DNA of 64,000 nucleotides from assembly GCA_016710385.1 (NCBI GenBank), contig JADJVX010000017.1, forward strand, positions 992,001-1,056,000, in the 5' to 3' direction. A program made the translations under genes and the position numbers. Below, piece by piece: positions 62,078 through 64,000 of the stretch (positions are counted from its first letter, which is position 1; every line of letters begins with the position of its first letter). Under the pieces are notes generated by a model, which did not search any database, was not told the origin of the DNA, and saw only the letters and a program-made list of their open reading frames with translations. Origin of the DNA: Actinomycetales bacterium. GTDB lineage: Bacteria > Actinomycetota > Actinomycetes > Actinomycetales > Dermatophilaceae.

Positions 62078-63157
62078 GTGACCAGCATGATCCCTGTCCC
62101 CGCGCACCGTCGAGTCATCGTCGGTGTCGACACGCACAAGCACGTCCACGTCGCGGTCGCGGTCAACGACCTCGGCGCGGTCCTGGACTCAAGGTCCTTC
62201 GCCGCGGACTCCAGCGGGTACGCCCAGCTGATCGACTGGTCGCTGACCTTGGGTGGGCACCTCACCTTCGGCATTGAGGGCACCGGCTCCTATGGCGCCG
62301 GCTTGACCTCGGCGGTGCGTCGACGCGACATCGGTGTCATCGAGGTCGTGCGGACCGACCGGCGCGATCGGCGCCTGCGGGGCAAGTCCGACACTCTGGA
62401 CGCCGAGAACGCCGCCAAGACCGTCCTAGCCGGGACGGCGACCGCGCTGCCCAAGAGCGCCGACGGGGTCGTGGAGATGATCCGCACCATCAAGGTCGCC
62501 AAAGACGTCGCCGTCAAAGCCAGGACGTCGGCGATGATCACTCTCAAGCAGGTCCTGGTCAACGCCCCACCCGCGCTGCGCGAGGAGTTGCAGCCGCTGT
62601 CGAGAATGGCCCTGATCCGCCGCTGCGCGGCTCTGCGCCCCGGCCGGGTCGACGATGTCACCGCCGCTGCCAAGCACACCCTGCGGGCCATCGCCCGCCG
62701 CTGGCTGGCCCTGGACACCGAGATCACCGCTCACGAGAAGCTCCTCGCCGAGCTCACCGCGGCCGCTGCACCCGACCTGGCCGCCGCATTCGCGGTCGGA
62801 CCAGACACCGCTGCCGAGATGCTCATCGTCGCCGGCGACAACCCCGACCGGATCCGCTCCGAAGCAGCCTTCGCCCGCCTGTGCGGAGTCGCCCCTATCC
62901 CCGCGTCCTCGGGAATGACCACCCGCCACCGCCTCAACCGCGGCGGACACCGACAAGCCAACGCCGCGCTGTACCGGGTCGTCATCGTCCGCATGCAACA
63001 CCACGAGCCGACCAAGGCCTACCTCGCCCGGCGCACCGCCGAGGGAAAGTCGAAGCCCGAGATCATCCGCTGCCTCAAGCGGCTCCTTGCCCGCGAACTC
63101 TGGGCCGCCATGCGCCCCCTGCGGACACCAGCGAGCAGCCCAGCCCACGCCGCTTGA
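62078..63157 (+). CDS. IS110-family recombinase (DEDD transposase)
   Basis: 359 residues. The N-terminal RuvC-like DEDD domain starts RVIVGVDTHKHVHVAVAVND, with later acids in FGIEGTGSYGAGL and SDTLDAENAAKTVLAG. The C-terminal Tnp_20 domain has ARLCGVAPIPASSGMTTRHRLNRGGHRQANAALY with the catalytic Ser. Length is normal, and both catalytic parts are intact. Confidence 0.93.
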   Translation: MTSMIPVPAHRRVIVGVDTHKHVHVAVAVNDLGAVLDSRSFAADSSGYAQLIDWSLTLGGHLTFGIEGTGSYGAGLTSAVRRRDIGVIEVVRTDRRDRRLRGKSDTLDAENAAKTVLAGTATALPKSADGVVEMIRTIKVAKDVAVKARTSAMITLKQVLVNAPPALREELQPLSRMALIRRCAALRPGRVDDVTAAAKHTLRAIARRWLALDTEITAHEKLLAELTAAAAPDLAAAFAVGPDTAAEMLIVAGDNPDRIRSEAAFARLCGVAPIPASSGMTTRHRLNRGGHRQANAALYRVVIVRMQHHEPTKAYLARRTAEGKSKPEIIRCLKRLLARELWAAMRPLRTPASSPAHAA

Positions 63158-63429
63158 CAGCTATAGGAGCATCAACGCGCTCATGGAATGCGTGATCGGC
63201 CTCTACAAGACCGAGTGTGTCCATACCACCGTCTTCCACGACGGCCCGTACAAGACCCTCGCCGACGTGGAGTACGCCACCGCCGGATGGGTCGACTGGT
63301 ACAACAACAGGCGCCTGCACGGCACCCTTGGGATGATGACCCCAGCCGAGTACGAAACCGCCCACTACGCTGCCCTCAAAACCGAGCTGCAGCCCGCATA
63401 AGAGCGGCAAAGAACCTGGGGCCCCCGCT

Positions 63430-64000
63430 CGCCACCACCAGCCCCGCCCGCGACAGGGGCCGGTCCGATGGGAACCCGGCCACCGGCACCCCACGGTGGC
63501 CCCTGACCGGCCACACCCGCGCGGTGACCGGGCCCAGTCACCCTGCCCGACGGCACCACCCCCTGATCGCCACCACCAGCTGGGACAAGACGGTCCGGTT
63601 GCGAACCCGGCCACCGGCCCCCCACGGCCCCCGCCCGGCCAACCCCGCCCGCGCGGCCGGGAAAAAGGCCCGCCCCCCCCGCCCGACGGCACCACCCTGA
63701 TCGCCACCACCAGCTGGGACAAGACGGTCCGGTTGTGGAACCCGACCGGCGGCACCGCGCCCGGCGCCCCCTGTCCGGCCACACCCGCGCGGTGACCGGG
63801 ATCTGCCCGGTCACCCTGCCCGACGGCACCACCCTGATCGCCACCACCAGCGACGATCAGACGGTCCGGTTGTGGAACCCGGCCACCGGCACCCCCACGG
63901 CGACCCCCTGACCGGCCACACCGACGCGGTGACCGGGATCTGCCCAGTCACCCTGCCCGACGGCACCACCCTGATCGCCACCACCAGCTGGGACAAGACG
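63430..64000 (+). pseudogene. WD40-repeat gene fragment with frame breaks
   Basis: Repeats of about 46 residues: LIATTSWDKTVRLWNP, AVTGICPVTLPDGTTLIATTS, DDQTVRLWNPATGTP. Consecutive units are about 137 nt apart where 138 is needed, and the frame breaks within GTPxGDPLTGHT in at least three units. No start is visible, and it continues past the window. Either a decaying WD40 (possibly NACHT/kinase-WD40) gene or a region where C-run errors corrupted an intact one. Confidence 0.7.

Larger units (their letters stand above)
61835..63173 (+). mobile_element. IS110-family insertion sequence (about 1.34 kb)
   Basis: The element is defined by the two halves of the interrupted orfB. No terminal inverted repeats are evident, as usual for IS110. 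It has about 243 bp of non-coding DNA upstream of the recombinase gene and only 16 bp after it, the layout of the IS110 (not IS1111) group. Confidence 0.88.
61146..63401 (+). pseudogene. Second IS3-family orfB, 5'-truncated and split by IS110
   Basis: Left part 61146-61834: VCRVLREQGCQVAARTYRAW, TWVMDFTYVRTWAGFGYVAF, HADAGSQYTSIAF, GTVADAYD. Right part 63174-63401: NALMECVIGLYKTECVHTTV...WVDWYNNRRLHGTLGMMTPAEYE to TAA. Joining them restores DAYDNALMEC exactly, so the IS110 element inserted between two codons. The 5' end, including orfA, is missing beyond 61145. Confidence 0.9.

Overview
The window is high-GC DNA from an actinobacterium. The gene content (actinobacterial NAT, HerA-like ATPase, fused pntA, MMPL/YhgE pair, phenol hydroxylase, several starts sitting 6-8 nt downstream of a TAnnnT box) fits a Micrococcales organism of Intrasporangiaceae type, but the genus is inference. 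The octamer GTATGCCG/CGGCATAC recurs through coding and non-coding DNA on both strands far more often than base composition predicts.

Layout. 1-3.7 kb is a small accessory patch: an adenine DNA methyltransferase running off the left edge, a divergent PD-(D/E)XK-like protein, a HTH protein, a NYN nuclease, then decayed integrase and HEPN-protein fragments. 3.7-25.4 kb is mostly core genome: a cytochrome b5 membrane protein, arylamine N-acetyltransferase, a Pr6Pr-like membrane protein, an APC permease, a HerA-like ATPase, a TetR/MMPL-ATPase/YhgE export cluster with clear operators, a repeat-rich gap (16.7-17.4 kb), an XRE/DUF2975 operon, tRNA-Ser(CGA), tadA, upp, a PH-domain protein, pntAB and a pirin. 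25.4-31.1 kb encodes two paralogous sensor kinases flanking one LuxR-type response regulator. 31.4-37.2 kb is a multicomponent phenol hydroxylase operon (dmpLMNO-, ferredoxin- and dmpP-like, with an HbpS/GlcG protein last). 38.1-46.7 kb is a hexuronate catabolism cluster (GPH symporter, FGGY kinase, fructuronate reductase-like UxuB, UxaC, LarA-family protein, LacI regulator) sharing GTTGCC direct-repeat operators.

46.8-64 kb is strongly accessory. It holds VapBC, HipB with a truncated HipA, and from 48.7 to 59.8 kb on the minus strand a tandem array of orphan RHS/YD-repeat toxin tips. The same RHS segments recur as direct repeats, each followed by a different C-terminal domain and a small gene (lipoprotein, membrane protein or DUF4304 protein) that looks like its immunity partner. 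Three tips share a C-terminal GLxxGxY motif, one has an intact HExxH, and each is overlapped by a paralogous lipoprotein gene. Several tips are decayed while their partner genes stay open. The array is broken by an IS3-family element and bounded by an IS nest: a complete IS3-family element (28-bp perfect inverted repeats) beside a second IS3-family orfB that is interrupted between two codons by an IS110 element. The right edge is a degenerate WD40-repeat fragment.

Best candidate for something undescribed: the HExxH-type tip plus lipoprotein pairs in the RHS array, and the genome-scale GTATGCCG motif.
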